Assembly (NCBI GenBank): GCA_965178125.1
Contig: OZ237735.1
Span: 1,240,001-1,304,000, forward strand
Reading direction: 5' to 3'
Length of the DNA: 64,000 nucleotides
Source: Bilabrum cf. latius
Lineage: Eukaryota > Bigyra: Bicosoecida > Bigyra > Bicosoecida
Positions 1 through 12,660 of the stretch are shown here, piece by piece (positions within the stretch are counted from its first letter, which is position 1; each line of letters opens with the position of its first letter). A program made the position numbers and the translations under genes. Below the pieces are notes generated by a model. The model had not been told where the DNA came from, made no database searches, and saw only the letters and a list, made by a program, of their open reading frames with translations.

Positions 1-3000
1 CTGCCTTGCTCGGTTGCGAGTCCGGCGAGCTCGACGCAGCTGCCACATAAAAGCAGTCACATGGCAGGATACGTGCGGACGACCGCCAACGGTTATCTCA
101 TCGACCAGATCGTTGTCATGCCTGAGGATCGCGCTGAAAAGCTGAGACTGCACCGCACTGAGCTGCGTGCTGGTGAACAAGAATTGATAAATGTCACCGT
201 GACCCCGGCGCTTCGCCTCTGACAATGCTGATACCTTGAGCTTGTTAATCCGGCGTGGGAGGGCCTGGAATCGCTCCACAAGCAGCTTGACTAGACTCAA
301 GTGGTTCCCTCTGACAGCCTCGATCAAGGCCGTGTAGCCTCGCGAGGTTTCGTGATCCACACCGACTCCAGCATCCAGCAGCACCACGCAAACCTTCTCG
401 TGGCCATGCATCGCTGCGAGCGTTAATGGGGTGTGCCCCTGCGATGACTCAATCAGCAGGGCATCAAGGCTGCCTAGCGTGGCGAACTGACCAACCAATG
501 AGTGATCTCCGGTGCGGCATGCGCGAAATAGCGGTGAGCTGCTGTACACGGGGTCGAACAGCAATACACCACCGGTCACAGCCCCAGGCCAACTTGCAGG
601 AGACACATCAGTATCGTCCAACCCTGACCCACGGCCCGCAAGTGAGTCTTCTGCAACCGATGCAGAGACGAGAGAGGATGAATCGCGGGCCTCGACTTGC
701 CTAACGGCGTCGGGCACCCGAGCAGCTGCACGAAGGACCTCTTCCATGATCACCTGATGCTGTGACTTCTACTGCTAGCGACCTTGCGCTGCGTCGTGGT
801 CGCTAGCCTGTCGCCGGAACCATCGGAGAAGCGGTTTTGAGTTGGAAAGCACTGCAGCCTCATAGACTGGGTCTGGTACATGCCCAAGGGCCTCCCACCG
901 TGCCTGCTGCTCCCACCTTCTGCGAGCCTGCATTTGCGCAAAAGCAGCGCCAGAGCTAGAAAGTTGTTCGGCCCATAGTTGCACCTCCCACCCTGGAATG
1001 AAGACGCTGCCACCGCGACGACGGCTAGTCCTTGCTACGGGCGTGTCTCTGCCGGCTTGCTCCAGCTGCTGCACGTCAATCACACGCTCGGCCCCCGCTT
1101 CGTCCTCGTTAAAGTCAAGGGCGTCAGGTTCGCTGGCCATTGCAGACACATCGCCAAGAAAACTAGCGTCCTGGTGGCCGGTGGCAAGTCTACGATCTCG
1201 CACGTGACCAGATTCTTGGTCCTGCCTCTCTTCGGCGCGAGCTAAGCGACGGAGCATTCTCCGCTGCCGACGCTGGAACTTGATTCGCGCATCGGAGGCA
1301 GGGACTCCCTTTGCAACTGCTTCGTCCCTGTCTTCCTGCATCGAACACTGTGGGAACTCAACGACAAGCGCAAGAGGGTGTGGGTACGCAATCCAGTCCG
1401 CCATGGGTGCCACTGTGGAAAAATACCGAGACAGACCATCCTGTGCATCTGCTCCTCCTGCGCTACCGTCCGCGGCATTAGATTTGTTCTATCTAGCAGC
1501 TTGTTTCTCGGCTCGAATGGCCTCTACCCTTGCCATCTCAGGGTCGAAAGGTACCAGCTGTAGCTCGTCGGATGTGGTTGCGTGCTGGCGACCCAAAAGC
1601 TTGCCAGATGACCGGCTGCCACGCACACCCAATTCGCGCAGAATCTCGCCCCCCCCGCGCGACACAATCCCGGTTCTGTAGTCCTCTACATCGTCTGCAA
1701 ATGCACCCGCGTCATCAAAGTCAATCGCTGCTCCCTAGTGGTTTTCACTGGGCGCACCTGCATCGTGGTCGAGTAGACCCGCGTCTGGTAAGTCGACAGC
1801 ATCTCCAAGCACACCTTCGACAGGCATTCCTGCCGCAACAAGTTCAAGTTGAAGAGCGGACAGCTTGATTTCGCCCTTTTTTATTTTTTGAACAATCTCT
1901 GGGGCATGCCCTGTGTCCTACGACCCACCCCACCGCTGGGCCAGCAGCTGCCTCTCCCTTGCTTCTTGCATGCGCAGGAGATCTCTCATGGCATGCAGCT
2001 CCATCATCGACCGCGCGCTCTCCACCATGTTGGCAAAGCTATCAGGAGGTCCGTCGGTCACCACAAAACGCCGCGAGCACGACTTGATGTGCGTCTCAAC
2101 GTCACTTGCCCAGGTCCTTGTACCACAGCCCATAGGACACTCCACCACCCGGTGAGAGCACTCATGCTCGGTATGCTCATCTACATCACGTTCAGACAGC
2201 TGTCTTCCACACTTTAGAGGGCAGTGAACCATTCGCATAGCGCACTCTGCAACTTCATGCGCATCCCGGTTGAACGGCGTGTCAAATGACATCCCGCACC
2301 CTTTTCTGCACCGAAACACATCGGCCTAGACGTCAATGTGGTCATGATGCACCACCGTCATGCCAATCCAGTCGGGCACAAAGTCTGCGGCGTCCGCCCT
2401 AGTGCCATTCTTCGCGGGCATGCCTTCGTGTTCGATGAACACCACACCATCAGGCAGAGTGTTCACAAGCAAATCTCCAAGTGCTCGAAAGTGCTCTCGT
2501 CTGCGCAGCAATTCAGCTCTATGCGGCCGTGGAATTTCTCGTTCGGATGTCAGGAGTGAGTTCGGTATCGCGCGCGGGTTGTCTGCCGGTTCAATCCCAT
2601 CGGAAGGACTGCCGCCACCTGAGTGGTCGTGAAGCGCTAGTCTGTGAGTCTTGGCTGCCTGTTGGCCAGTGCCCTCCCCTCCCTTTGCTGTAATGGGACG
2701 CAATCGAACCGGCATCGGGGAGCCTGGTCGGACGTCCTCCATTGAACCCGGACGGGAAATGGAAATACGTCTTCTAGAAGGAGCACCACGGGCCAAAGGG
2801 TGGGCAAGCAACTACCACGCTTCACTGGGCATGCCGATTCCATCCCCAGGTTGTCCGAAGGCGTTGGTCGGCCTCGCCTTCTCAAAGCGATGGAATCGGC
2901 GCTCGAGTCGCTTTTCGCGATGCTGCAACAAGTCATGCAGCAAGCCCGTCGATTGAGTGGTGCCAAGGATCTGTTGAATTCTCGGAATTTCGGCGCGCTG

Positions 3001-6000
3001 AAAGACCGGCTGCCTGGGCAAGTGGGAAACGAAAGCGTAGCTGCCATCGACGCTCCCGTCGTTCCCGTTGTAACCTCCTACCATTCTGCGTTCCACGCGA
3101 TGGCCAAGTAGCAATGCTGACGGATTTGCTACCACCTTGCCGTGAAAAGGAGCAGCAGCTGAACGTTTGGCTGCTTGCTAGTTCACATCCAGCGTAGGCA
3201 GAGGCGCGGCGCTTGAGCTTCTACTCGGCCCTGCGTCGATGAGGTCGTCTAAGTCTACATCTGCGGAGCTCTGCCACGCCAAACGCATGGCCTTAGACTG
3301 TGACTCTCTGTATGAAACAGGCATGGACATATCCTGCTTTTCGTCAGACTAGGCTCCATGAGTCGCCAGGAATCTATCAATGGTGAGGGCCTTCCCGAGC
3401 ACCCGGACGCTCTACGCTGGCAGCCGCAACCAGACGTGCCTCGAGCCCTTGCTGGCATTACCGTACCTGCCATCCGATCCGGCTTCGATGCGGGCAGGCA
3501 AATCCAAGCGAGAAACGAATTCAGAATCTACCTGACCAGCCTTGCCCGCACCTCCGACGATTGCCTCTTCGCCGTCAGTCGGGTGTGACCCAGACTAGTC
3601 AGCTAGCCGTGACACGAGTGCATCAATGGTAGACCCACTCCCTCTTGTCCAATAGTCCACAGGCACGCTCCCCAAGTCTGATGGCGTGTCTACCAATAGA
3701 GCCGCGGCGGTGGCACACGGCTCCCCGCGCACGCCACCCAGCATCCTGGGCAAGCTTCCCGGTGTTCGGCCTGGCGCTAGTCGAACCGGGGCGCACAAAC
3801 CGGACGGATCATCACACAGCTCAATAATTCCGACTCGAGCCAGAGCGCTTGCGAGCTGTTGCCTCCAAGTCTGCGGAAGCAGCCGCAGCTTGTGCATCCC
3901 AGTCCTCGGCTCGTAGCTCGAGGCCACGCAGCGTAGCGCCGTCCCGTGCACGAACACCAGCAAGCATTGTCCAATGACAGACTTTGCCATTGGGTATGCA
4001 AGCTTTCGTCCATGCTTGTCAACGTACACCTCGGAAGCCTTCTCCGATCGTTGACTGGAGGAACCAGGCAGCGCTGACGTGTCAACGAGGGCGTGGTTGT
4101 CGCTGGTATGCATCGACCCCTCCGTTGCATGCCCCACGGATCGATGGCCAGAGGCTAGTCCAACCTACTCGGTACCATCAAATCCTCGCAGCAATCTCAG
4201 CAATTCTGCTCTTCGATTTCGACGGCTAGAGTTCTCATTGGCGCTGCTTTGCGCCGACTGTCGTAGCTCTCGTAGCTCACGCCGCCATCTCTCTTCGTTC
4301 GATTCTTTCGAGTAATCTGGCTTTTTGGGAACTAGATGAGATGGAAGAGTGCCGGTGGGCAGTTCCCCGTTCTGCACCGCTAGCTGGTGCGTTTCGATGG
4401 CAAGATCGGACTTGGACTAGTTGGCCAGCAGTTTCTCCGCCCTGCTAATCACCGCGTCCGCTTTGGACCACCTACTATGCTGATCGCGCACACGACCGTG
4501 GAACGACTCCATTAGTCTCCTGAGTTTTTCCTCCCTCTATACCTCAGCGATGCGCAGCGACACGGCTCCCACCAGCCGTGTGGCTGCGAGGTGCTCGCCG
4601 AGGTTGTCTTCCGCCTGCTCGTCTCGCACGATAGCTAGGGCGGTTGGCAGATGATGCTTGACCTCTTGGTATTTTCTGGTGTCATCTACGCTACCTCGGC
4701 GCGTTCGACGACGCAACCCTCCACGAGTGGCTGAGCTGCCATGTGCAGCAGTCGTTGCAGGCCCAGCGCTACCATCCGGCTCGGTATCGACGGCCATGTG
4801 GTCCTCGGGCAGCCCTTCTGCCGGCCGCTGCCAGGAATGCTGGGTATCTGATAGCGAGTCGTGCTCGACATCAGGCTCTTTTTGTCCAACAGAGGCGTCG
4901 GCGCGAGATAACTCATCTTGCGCGATGGCGTGCAGTACCTCACCGTATGGAGTCGTTGCATCCATGCGGTGCGCGTCTGCCCGCACCCTGGCCCTGCACA
5001 TGGCAAGCAGCATGCTCTCAACGGCTTCGACATCCTCCTATGGAATAGAAGACCTCTCTCCGTCATGATACAGATAATCTTCACACGTTTTCCCGTCACG
5101 ATCCACGTGCTGCAAGGCGTTCTTGACCCAGTGCAGGGATGGAGTGCCCTGATGCATGAGGTCACGCGGGTGGTCCGACTGCTTGTGGATCAAGTCTTGG
5201 CGCTGCGCTGCAAGAGCCAAACCGTCTAGAAGGACTCGAAGGGTTTCTGTGTGGCCACGCATCGCAGCGGCAATCAGCGGGGTGCGCCCAGTCACATTTG
5301 AGGCCTGCTGCACGTCGGCTCCAAGGACCAAGAGCTCCGCAGCGCCACGCCTGTTGCCAGCTAGAGATGCCCACAGCAGCGGCGTCATGCCAGCTTTTGA
5401 TTCGTGGTTCAGCTCGGCACCTTCCCTCACTAGGCTTCGAATGAGCTGGATCTTGCCTGCGGCAGCTGCTAGCTCCAGCTGAGTTCTGCCTGTCACCGGC
5501 CCATAGACATCAAGTGCGTACGGTAGCTCCCATGGCTCTGGCAGCTGCATCCACGCCGTGTTGACCTAGGCATCAGATGACACGCTTGAAGGCGAACCTG
5601 GACCGGCAGACTCGGCGTGGCTCCCGGACTCAGACGGACTAGAATACATGTAGGCTTCCGCCTCGTGGGGAGGCGAGCCAACCTGTGATGACTGATGCTG
5701 GTTCTGTTCGGATGCAGGAACTGCACTAAGCTGTCCAAGTGCCCCAGACGGCTGCATTAGCGTAGAGCTCATTGTGGTGACGATGCTTCCGCCTGCTTCC
5801 GGTGCCTCGGGCATGTGCGACACCAATTGCTGGTGGTGGGTTGCGTTGGCTTGGACCTGTCCAGTTGCAGCGCCCGCAACTCGATGGATAGGAGATAGTG
5901 ATGGAGCAGCAGGGCTAGATCCTCGAATAGGTTGCAGGGCAGGCCTCCGTACTGCCTTGCTTATCTCAGATTTAGGTTTGGGTTCGCTCGAAGTGGCCAG

Positions 6001-6918
6001 TCCAGGGCCAGAGCCAGAGCCAGGGGTGCTTCCGGCAGTGCGGCGATCGCCGGTTCTGACTTTAAGACCAACAGCACTGCAAGCAGCTTGCAGCTCTCCC
6101 CTTCCAATGCTGCCGCACCTCTTCCACAGCCGGGTGACTGTCTGTGACAGCAACAGGTTGAGGGTGTCGCGGCTGCCTGACTGCCTAGCGGCGACATACT
6201 TGCGGGCGCGAGCGGCGAGCGCCCTCGCATCGAACCGCTCAGCGGGTGTCTAAGCCACAGCTGCTGCAGTGGCCCACGCTTTCAGAACGACGGGAGCATC
6301 CTTGAGTTTGGAAGGCGGCTGCTCGCCCAGAGCATCCAGGATATCGCCGACCCCGCTCGAGTCCTTCGAGTCCTCTCTGGAGCCGGAGGAATGCGCCACG
6401 TGCTCAAACACGTCTGACACATAGAATCGTAGAGAGTATGCAGCAGAAACTATCTTCAATGCCTCTTCGAACTGTTCTCGGCGAACTGGGATGCGCCCGC
6501 GAGCCTCCTCTAGCAAATCCGCGTCGTTCGATTCGATAGCCGCAACAATGCGAGTTCGCCACTACTCGTGCTACACGACAACCCTCAAGCTAGCAGCAGC
6601 TTCTCGAATCATTCGGAGGCGCTTTTGCTGCCTCCGAAACAAGGTAGCTATCGCAGACTCTATTGCATCGCACGCTACTTGATTGCGGGACATCCTGGCC
6701 CAGTCAAGCGCAGTACGACCCTAATCGTCGCAGTCAAACAGACAAAGTGAAAGAGGTTCTTCATCTCCTGTCGATGAAAACCAGTCAAATGGCCCGGATA
6801 GAAGCGACTCGACCACGTGCTCATCTCGGGTTCCTGCTGATGACAAGTTGCCACTCGCCGCTCTCATGAGGAGAGAGCGGCTACTTGCTACTGCTGCGAC
6901 ACCATTCATAGTACTCAT
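1..6918 (-). CDS. Giant ankyrin-repeat / TRAF-type zinc finger protein (3' end beyond window)
   Basis: One uninterrupted frame of about 2306 codons runs from ATG at 6918 to the left edge with no in-frame TAA or TGA and about 20 TAGs (for example at 775, 1918, 2326, 3595, 4537, 5038, 6250, 6721). Ankyrin repeats occur near residues 65-85 (GRTALDWA), 455-560 (GRTPLIAAAMRGH, GMTPLLWASLAGN) and again near the visible C-terminus (HTPLTLAAMHGHEKV, GYTALIEAVRGNH). A Cys/His-rich TRAF-type finger lies at about residues 1534-1620 (CRKGCGMSF, CPLKCGRQL, CPMGCGTRT). Ser/Pro-rich linkers separate these. The start is the first in-frame ATG of the frame; the frame is closed by TGA at 7117-7119. Such domains usually mediate protein-protein contacts and ubiquitin signalling, but no specific function can be given. 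The TRAF finger and repeats are clear; whether all 2300 codons are one exon needs RNA. Confidence 0.85.
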
Positions 6919-7147
6919 TTTCAAAATCCGATCACGAAAAGAGTCTCTGCATCGGTCTACGTGGCAGCGTATGCCAGTTTTTGTTTCGCCCAACGGATTC
7001 CAGTCTTCATCTTCAAATCTGATAGGGGTCGCAACGATCGGATTGCTCGACGACGTCGACGTAAGATCACGCAAGTGTGTTTTGCTACAGAGAGGCAAGA
7101 CCCATTCAAGATTGTGTCAGACCACATGCAGTGTCGTTGAAAACCAT

Positions 7148-10100
7148 TCATGTCAGCGCCGTGAAGTCCATCAGCCCGGACATAATGCCTGCCGCAGCAG
7201 GAGCCCCGCCGCCCGCCTCGGAGGAAGAAGGGCCAGTCGCGCCCATAACCACCTGCATCGCATCCAAAGGCGCCCCACTGGCCCTAGCCTACGTGTTGCT
7301 AGCACTGCTAGAGGACGAAAGCACCCCCGGGGCGGAGGCAGTAGCACCTTCGGCCGAGGCAGAGGATGCCACGGTCTGTGGAGCAGCCGCTGCCCCCGGG
7401 CCGTCCTCGGACTCAAAGCTGAGGCCAGTATCCGACCGGAGGGCCTGACCCGCAGAAGCATCGAACGCAGTCCCACCACCGACAGGACCCAGCACGGGAT
7501 CCGCCGGGCCACCCATGCCACCCGCTGCCTGCTGCTGCGCAGCGGCACCCTCCTTAATCTGCTTGATTCGGTTGAACTCTGCCATGATAGCATCCCGACG
7601 ATCCATTGCAATTGCTGGGATGAGCGGCTGTGGGTTCTTATTTCTCAGCAGCCGCAAGCCCTCGGCCACGCATTCTTTGATCTGCTTCTGCATCTCCCGC
7701 TCCTCGGCTGTCGGCTTGGGGCGGGTCTTCCCCACGAGGTCCTTGTGGACGTCACGACGATGCCTGGCCAAGTTGGCCTTGGCCGTGAAGCGCTTGTGAC
7801 AGCTCTCCACGTCGCACATGTAGGGACGGATTCCGAAGTGGGAGGCGTAGTGGTCGTTTCTGCTGGATGGGTGCGCGTACTCTTTCCCGCAGTAGGGCCA
7901 GGGGCACTGGTACCGCTTGATTCCCTCGTGCTTGGAGCGGATGTGCTGCTTCATGTTGCTAGAATGGGCGCACCTGAAATCGCAGCCCTCGAACACGCAA
8001 TGCAGGGGCTTCTCTCCGGTGTGCACCCGGATGTGTGCGGTGAGATCGGATCGAGATCGGAACGCCTTGTCGCAGCCCTCCTGCGGGCAGTGAAACTTGC
8101 CGTCCGCCCCCTTTGGCGGCTTGTTGTTGTGGAGCTTCACCTTGATCGGGAACTTGCCTGACGATGATCTCCCAGCCTTGCGCCCTTTCGCACTAGAAGC
8201 ATCCTCTTCTTCCTGCGCCCAAGATGCGGATGATGATGCCCTGCGGGACCCTCGTCTAGCTGGGGGTGGGGGCATCGATGCTTCGGACGCGCGCGTACCA
8301 CGCGTGCTGCGTGCCGATCGTCGGGTGCCGCCATCCGCTGCTGCAGTGGCTGCAGCCGCTGCCGCTGCCGCTGCTGGCTCGCTGCCAAACGCAGGCATTG
8401 CACCGGCATCGGCATCGACGGAGCCGCTGGCATCGCCTCGTGTCCTGGCACTGGCACGAATGATGCGGCCGGAACGGCTGCGAGTGGGTGCTGCAACCGG
8501 CGCCTCACCTGCTTGCTTAGGGGAAGGCTGCTCTCCTGCAGCCTTCGCAGCTGCACGGTTGCCACGGCCCTGACTGACACGTGGGGTGGTGCTCTTGGTG
8601 GCAGCATCGCTTTCGTCGCGCTGCAGGTTGGCTGCTTGCAGCACCATGTCCAGGCTGCCTCGGGACACGTGCTGGTCACGCTGCGGGGAATCGTCCTGTG
8701 CTGCGCAGCCTTGCTTCTCAGTGCGGCTGCGTTTGCTAGAGTTTGTTGGTCCGTGACCCTCTTTAGATGATGCGAAAGCAGCGCTCGTCATGTCGATGGA
8801 AGGTGCCGGCCGCTTCTGGCCCAACTCGTGCTGCTAGTCGACGGCGGGCTCCCAGCCAGACTGCCCCCACGACCCCTCTTGCCCCCCCTCTAGCTCGTGT
8901 TTTTGTTGTCCCTGCCCCGAACCCGCCCCGGCCTCCCCAGACAAATTCGATGAGGAGCTCGCGTTGCCCAGATCTGCAAGCCCATGGGCAGCCTCCTCGT
9001 CGACACCTCGCCGTTCCCCGTGTATCGCGTATCCCATCGCGTCGCTCTGGTTGCTGTGCAGCCGCATGGAATCGTGGGCGGGCGGCATTGATCTCGCCGT
9101 GCTGGGCAGCCTCCCAAACGAGTCTCCCGCGTCTTGGCTCTGGGGCCTGACCACGTCCCGGGCCATGCCCCTTGCGGACTACTGCTGATCCGCCTACTGT
9201 GGAACCAAAGAGCTGTTGGAGGGGTTGCGAGACACTGGGTAGTGAAAAACATGGGATCCTGGAGGCAGGGGGATGGAAATCTGCTGCGCCATTTGCACTG
9301 GCTGGCCGCCGAATTGAGCCGTCTAGTAGATGGGCATGGGCAACAGCACCTGGACCGCATGGGCTGGCTGCCCTTGGATAGGAGGGTGGTAGCTGCCACT
9401 CATGTTGGACGAGTCACGGTGAATGAAGCCTTGAGTGCTTGTTGCTGCGCTTGCGCTGCTGCTGCTGCTGCTGCTGCTGCCGGTCCATGCAGCTGCGCTC
9501 GTCCCCGAGCCCCACTCGCCTGTGTCCGCACCTGCCATGCTAAATCCGCCGCCGATATCTGTCGACAGACCCTGTGATTCTAGTTCCTTTTCAATGTCTA
9601 GGTCCGAAAAGGTGCTGCTCAGTCGGAGAGGGAGGGAGCCCGGTGGCCCGCCGTCGTCTCCATCGCCCTCCTCCGATGTGGCCCCCACGGCAGCAAGACT
9701 GGCGAGGCCGCTCACCGCCGCAGAGCTCGAGGCGTCGGAGCCGGCTGGGGCGTGCGCGGCGGACCCCCAAGACGCCTCCTGCGAATTGTTCCCGTTGCCA
9801 TACTGGCTCCCTCGCGGTAGTGTGTCGATGCTAGCTTGGCGATCCACCCCAGGCTCCACCGCCTGCCCCGATGCTGTCGCCGTGCTCGATCCGGTGCTGG
9901 CCTGGCCCGCACCTGTGTGCTAGGTACCAGCCGCCTCCACAGCACCTCTGGTACCAATATGACCATAGCTTGCTGAAGACGACACCCTCGGGTTTACTGC
10001 ACCCATTCTAACGAATGTTTTTGGCTGACTCTCGCCCGATTCGATCTGTTGTGGTGCGCTGCTGATCGATGAGCCTCCCAGCACATTGCTTGCTGATCCA

Positions 10101-10627
10101 ATGGAACTGAAAGGGTCTGGTAACTCCCTTCCTTCCTCAATGTGCCCTACCTGTATCGCAGAGAGAAGCTGGCTTGCATCGTCTGAGCTCGAGTACCAGT
10201 CGGCTGCTGCTTGCACCAATCTGTCCCGCACGGCCTCCAAGTTTGGGCCTGGTTCTTCCAGAGCTGGCATAATCTGCCGCGTACAGCCAAAAATTGCCTT
10301 CTTTGGCAGTCTTGACTCCCCAAAATGAAGTTTGGAAGCCCGATCAACACAGGTTTGTCGCAATACCTCCAGACCTCCTGTTGAAGCACTCATAGGAAAC
10401 AGCACCCGGCACATGTCGGTGTATAGCCGCAATGCCAAAAGGATTTCTGGACCAAGATGCTCGCTGATTTCAAGGGATACGCTTTCAGCTTGAGACTCAG
10501 CGGCGCCGAAGCCACGCTTTTCAGCGACGACCAACATTCCCTCCCTAAATACTTGGGGCGCTTCCTGCGGCCACTGCTCCTAGTTTTGTTTGACACCAGC
10601 AACGATATCCTAGATGGATGTTGGCAT
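7148..10627 (-). CDS. C2H2 zinc-finger protein, probable transcription regulator (5' end unresolved)
   Basis: A single frame of at least 1159 codons reads through eight TAGs (7289, 8834, 9179, 9191, 9323, 9920, 10580, 10610) and ends at TGA 7148-7150. Four consecutive C2H2 fingers lie in the C-terminal third, around 7750-8110: FHCPQEGCDKAFRSRS, LHCVFEGCDFRCAHSS, YQCPWPYCGKEYAHPS and YMCDVESCHKRFTAKA, each followed by the paired His. TGEKP-like linkers and zinc-liganding residues are intact, so nucleic-acid binding is likely. The N-terminal 250 residues look globular and are unrecognised; the middle is Ser/Ala/Gly-rich with poly-Ala and poly-Ser runs. The given start is the first in-frame ATG downstream of TAA near 10892. 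An upstream exon (ATG at 10844, intron ending near 10690) is possible. Start is therefore a minimum. Confidence 0.8.
9455..9480. repeat. (GCT)n trinucleotide repeat
   Basis: About nine GCT units inside the zinc-finger gene. On the coding (minus) strand it reads AGC and gives a poly-Ser run in a disordered region. Confidence 0.85.
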
Positions 10628-11344
10628 GTGCAGGTCACGGGACTTTGAACGGGAGATTGCATAAACGGCGTCATCACCATTTGCGCTGCGTTTCCGGATA
10701 TTGCTCTCACAGCAATTAGTCGAGTGAGGATGAAGCTAATGCTAAGTTTGGGTACCCATGCATTTTGAGATGGAGGCCAGACGCAGGAAACGGTGCCGAT
10801 GGGATGAGCAGCACTCTCGCAGCAAGCAACCACCACTCATGCATGGGTCTCTCTCTACCATAGGTTGACCAGCATCGGGACGGGTCGGCTCTTAGCTGCT
10901 CGCTGCCTAGACCGAGCTATAGTATCATGATATATATGCTGGGTTAATTGCAACAGAACTTCGCCGGGAACGGTTGGCCAAGAGCGAAGTGGTCCAAGTG
11001 GTCCAAGTGGTCAAGTCACTCAAGTGACTCGAAGTCCATGATGTGACAATCATTGAACCGCACTTATTGCCGAGTATTCCTCCCGACAACACAACGGCAA
11101 GCTAATGGTACCGTACGCCCTCATTTGGTACAGTTCCATTGATTGTCTAGCTAGGCCCTAGTGTACAGAAATACAGAAATACATTGTTGGGTTAAGTTAC
11201 CGAACCCGCCACAGATGCACCATATCTCAGGTGATCACCTGCAGCGGTAGGAGCCCTCATAAGAGGACTACAAGACCCCCGACCCTTTCAGACCAAAGGC
11301 CCCCCATGTACCGGCCCTGATGTTGGGACCTCCCTTTGTCGCCT
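10628..11344. other. Gene-poor intergenic stretch with short palindromes
   Basis: Lower GC than the flanks and no convincing coding frame, apart from a possible 5' exon of the zinc-finger gene up to 10844. It holds an imperfect repeat of GGTCCAAGT at about 10988-11015, a short hairpin (AGTCACT / AGTGACT) near 11014-11030, and a perfect 14-bp palindrome CAGGTGATCACCTG at 11228-11241. No tRNA or snRNA was recognised. Confidence 0.5.
11228..11241. promoter_or_regulatory. Perfect 14-bp palindrome
   Basis: CAGGTGATCACCTG equals its own reverse complement and carries E-box-like CAGGTG/CACCTG ends. It sits alone in non-coding DNA upstream of the zinc-finger gene. A dimeric regulator site is possible; this is inference only. 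Confidence 0.25.
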
Positions 11345-12586
11345 TCAAGCCCTCCTTCGCAGCAGTCCCGGAGCCTTTATTTCGGATATCCGTAGACACA
11401 CAGGCATACTGCGTGGACCCGGCATTATGCGCGGTCCAGACCCACCACGGAGTGCCCCTCCAGCCTCCGACGTCACTTCCAGGATCGTCCGGACTCGCGA
11501 TCCCTCTGAGGGTCGAGCACGCACACAATCATGCTCGTCTCTGGAACTGTCAGCGTAAATATGTGAATAGTTCCGAGGCTCCCCCTCCTGGGAGTCTTCC
11601 CGAGCTCGGTGTCCCCGGGCCCGGCTGATATAGGTGGCACCAACGGTGCAGAAACCAATCGCCCTGCTCTCCGGCAGGTAGACCGGCGCCAAAGCATTAG
11701 ATGCTAAGACTAGGGCTTCAAAGAACCCATTTTCTCCACAAGGGGAGAAATCCCGTGCTGAAATGACAGTACGGGCGTCGGAATAGGTGGCACCAACGGT
11801 GCAGAAACCAATCGCCCTGCTCTCCGGCAGGTAGACCGGCGCCAAAGCATTAGATGCTAAGACTAGGGCTTCAAAGAACCCATTTTCTCCACAAGGGAAG
11901 AAATCCCGTGCTGAAATGACAGTACGGGCGTCGGAGGCGGTAAACACCTTCCCGACCGTTTGGTCGTAGACCTTCCCGCGCACATCGGCGAACGGGCCAT
12001 AACCACTTCGCAGCCCCCACAGGGATCTCGAGTGGAATCGAGAGCTATTTAGCTCTTCTTCCGCTGCGCAGACGACACTCCAGGACGCCTGAACAGGGCT
12101 GTGCTGCTCAACCAGCACAGGCACCGAACCCGGTGCAGCCGACAATGCCAATCCAGGCGTCGGCTTCTCCCATCCCATAGGAAGGAAGAATATAGCCAAA
12201 GCACTATGTGCTAAGGCTAGGGCCCATAAAGGGTCCATCTCCCCCACCAGGAGACTAGTGTCCATTCGTGCATTGTTGCGAAAAAATTTGTCCAAAACCA
12301 GATCTAGCCCAGCAGCTTCGTGCTTACATTCGGCCTCGCTGCGGTTGAAGGTCGATGAAGCACACAATGCAAAGAGTGTTTCTACCATGAGGAGCTCAGC
12401 ATCCTCGCTGAGAGGCCGCGCACAAGTGAGTGCATGCGCTCGCTGTTTCCAAAGTTTCTGCCGAGTATTGCCGTGCTTTGAAGTAGGCCCGCCCCTCATT
12501 GTGAGTTCAATTGATATAGCAGGTATATGCACATTTGTGTTGTGCTTAGCCGTCTCTGCTCGATGTTTGGTCGATTGCGTGTGCAT
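11345..12586 (-). CDS. Hypothetical protein with duplicated 51-residue unit
   Basis: Open frame from ATG 12586 to TGA 11345, about 413 codons, without any in-frame TAG. A 51-residue unit (containing GENGFFEALVLASNALAPVY) occurs twice in tandem at 11630-11935. A diverged third relative lies around 12190-12250 (GEMDPLWALALAHSALAIFF), matching in the same frame at the protein level. That in-frame similarity is the main argument that this strand and frame once coded for protein. No family is recognised. The 5' end overlaps, antisense, the start region of the NTPase gene. It may be a fragment of a dispersed element, or non-coding. Confidence 0.35.
   Translation of the reverse strand: MHTQSTKHRAETAKHNTNVHIPAISIELTMRGGPTSKHGNTRQKLWKQRAHALTCARPLSEDAELLMVETLFALCASSTFNRSEAECKHEAAGLDLVLDKFFRNNARMDTSLLVGEMDPLWALALAHSALAIFFLPMGWEKPTPGLALSAAPGSVPVLVEQHSPVQASWSVVCAAEEELNSSRFHSRSLWGLRSGYGPFADVRGKVYDQTVGKVFTASDARTVISARDFFPCGENGFFEALVLASNALAPVYLPESRAIGFCTVGATYSDARTVISARDFSPCGENGFFEALVLASNALAPVYLPESRAIGFCTVGATYISRARGHRAREDSQEGEPRNYSHIYADSSRDEHDCVRARPSEGSRVRTILEVTSEAGGALRGGSGPRIMPGPRSMPVCLRISEIKAPGLLRRRA
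11630..11935. repeat. 153-bp tandem duplication, two copies
   Basis: Copy 1 is 11630-11782 and copy 2 is 11783-11935. I see a single difference (GGGGAGAAATC versus GGGAAGAAATC). The unit is 51 codons long, so it keeps the minus-strand frame. Near identity points to a recent duplication, or to an assembly artefact. Confidence 0.9.
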
Positions 12587-12660
12587 CGCGAGCAAAGCGC
12601 ACCGTAGCTTCTGTAGCAGCTCGAGGCGATACAATCGCTGCCGCGGCTGGCGAAATCCCC

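Noticed and set aside
6848-8161. 437-codon plus-strand frame over the zinc-finger gene
   Set aside because: It lies antisense to conserved C2H2 fingers and has no domain character.
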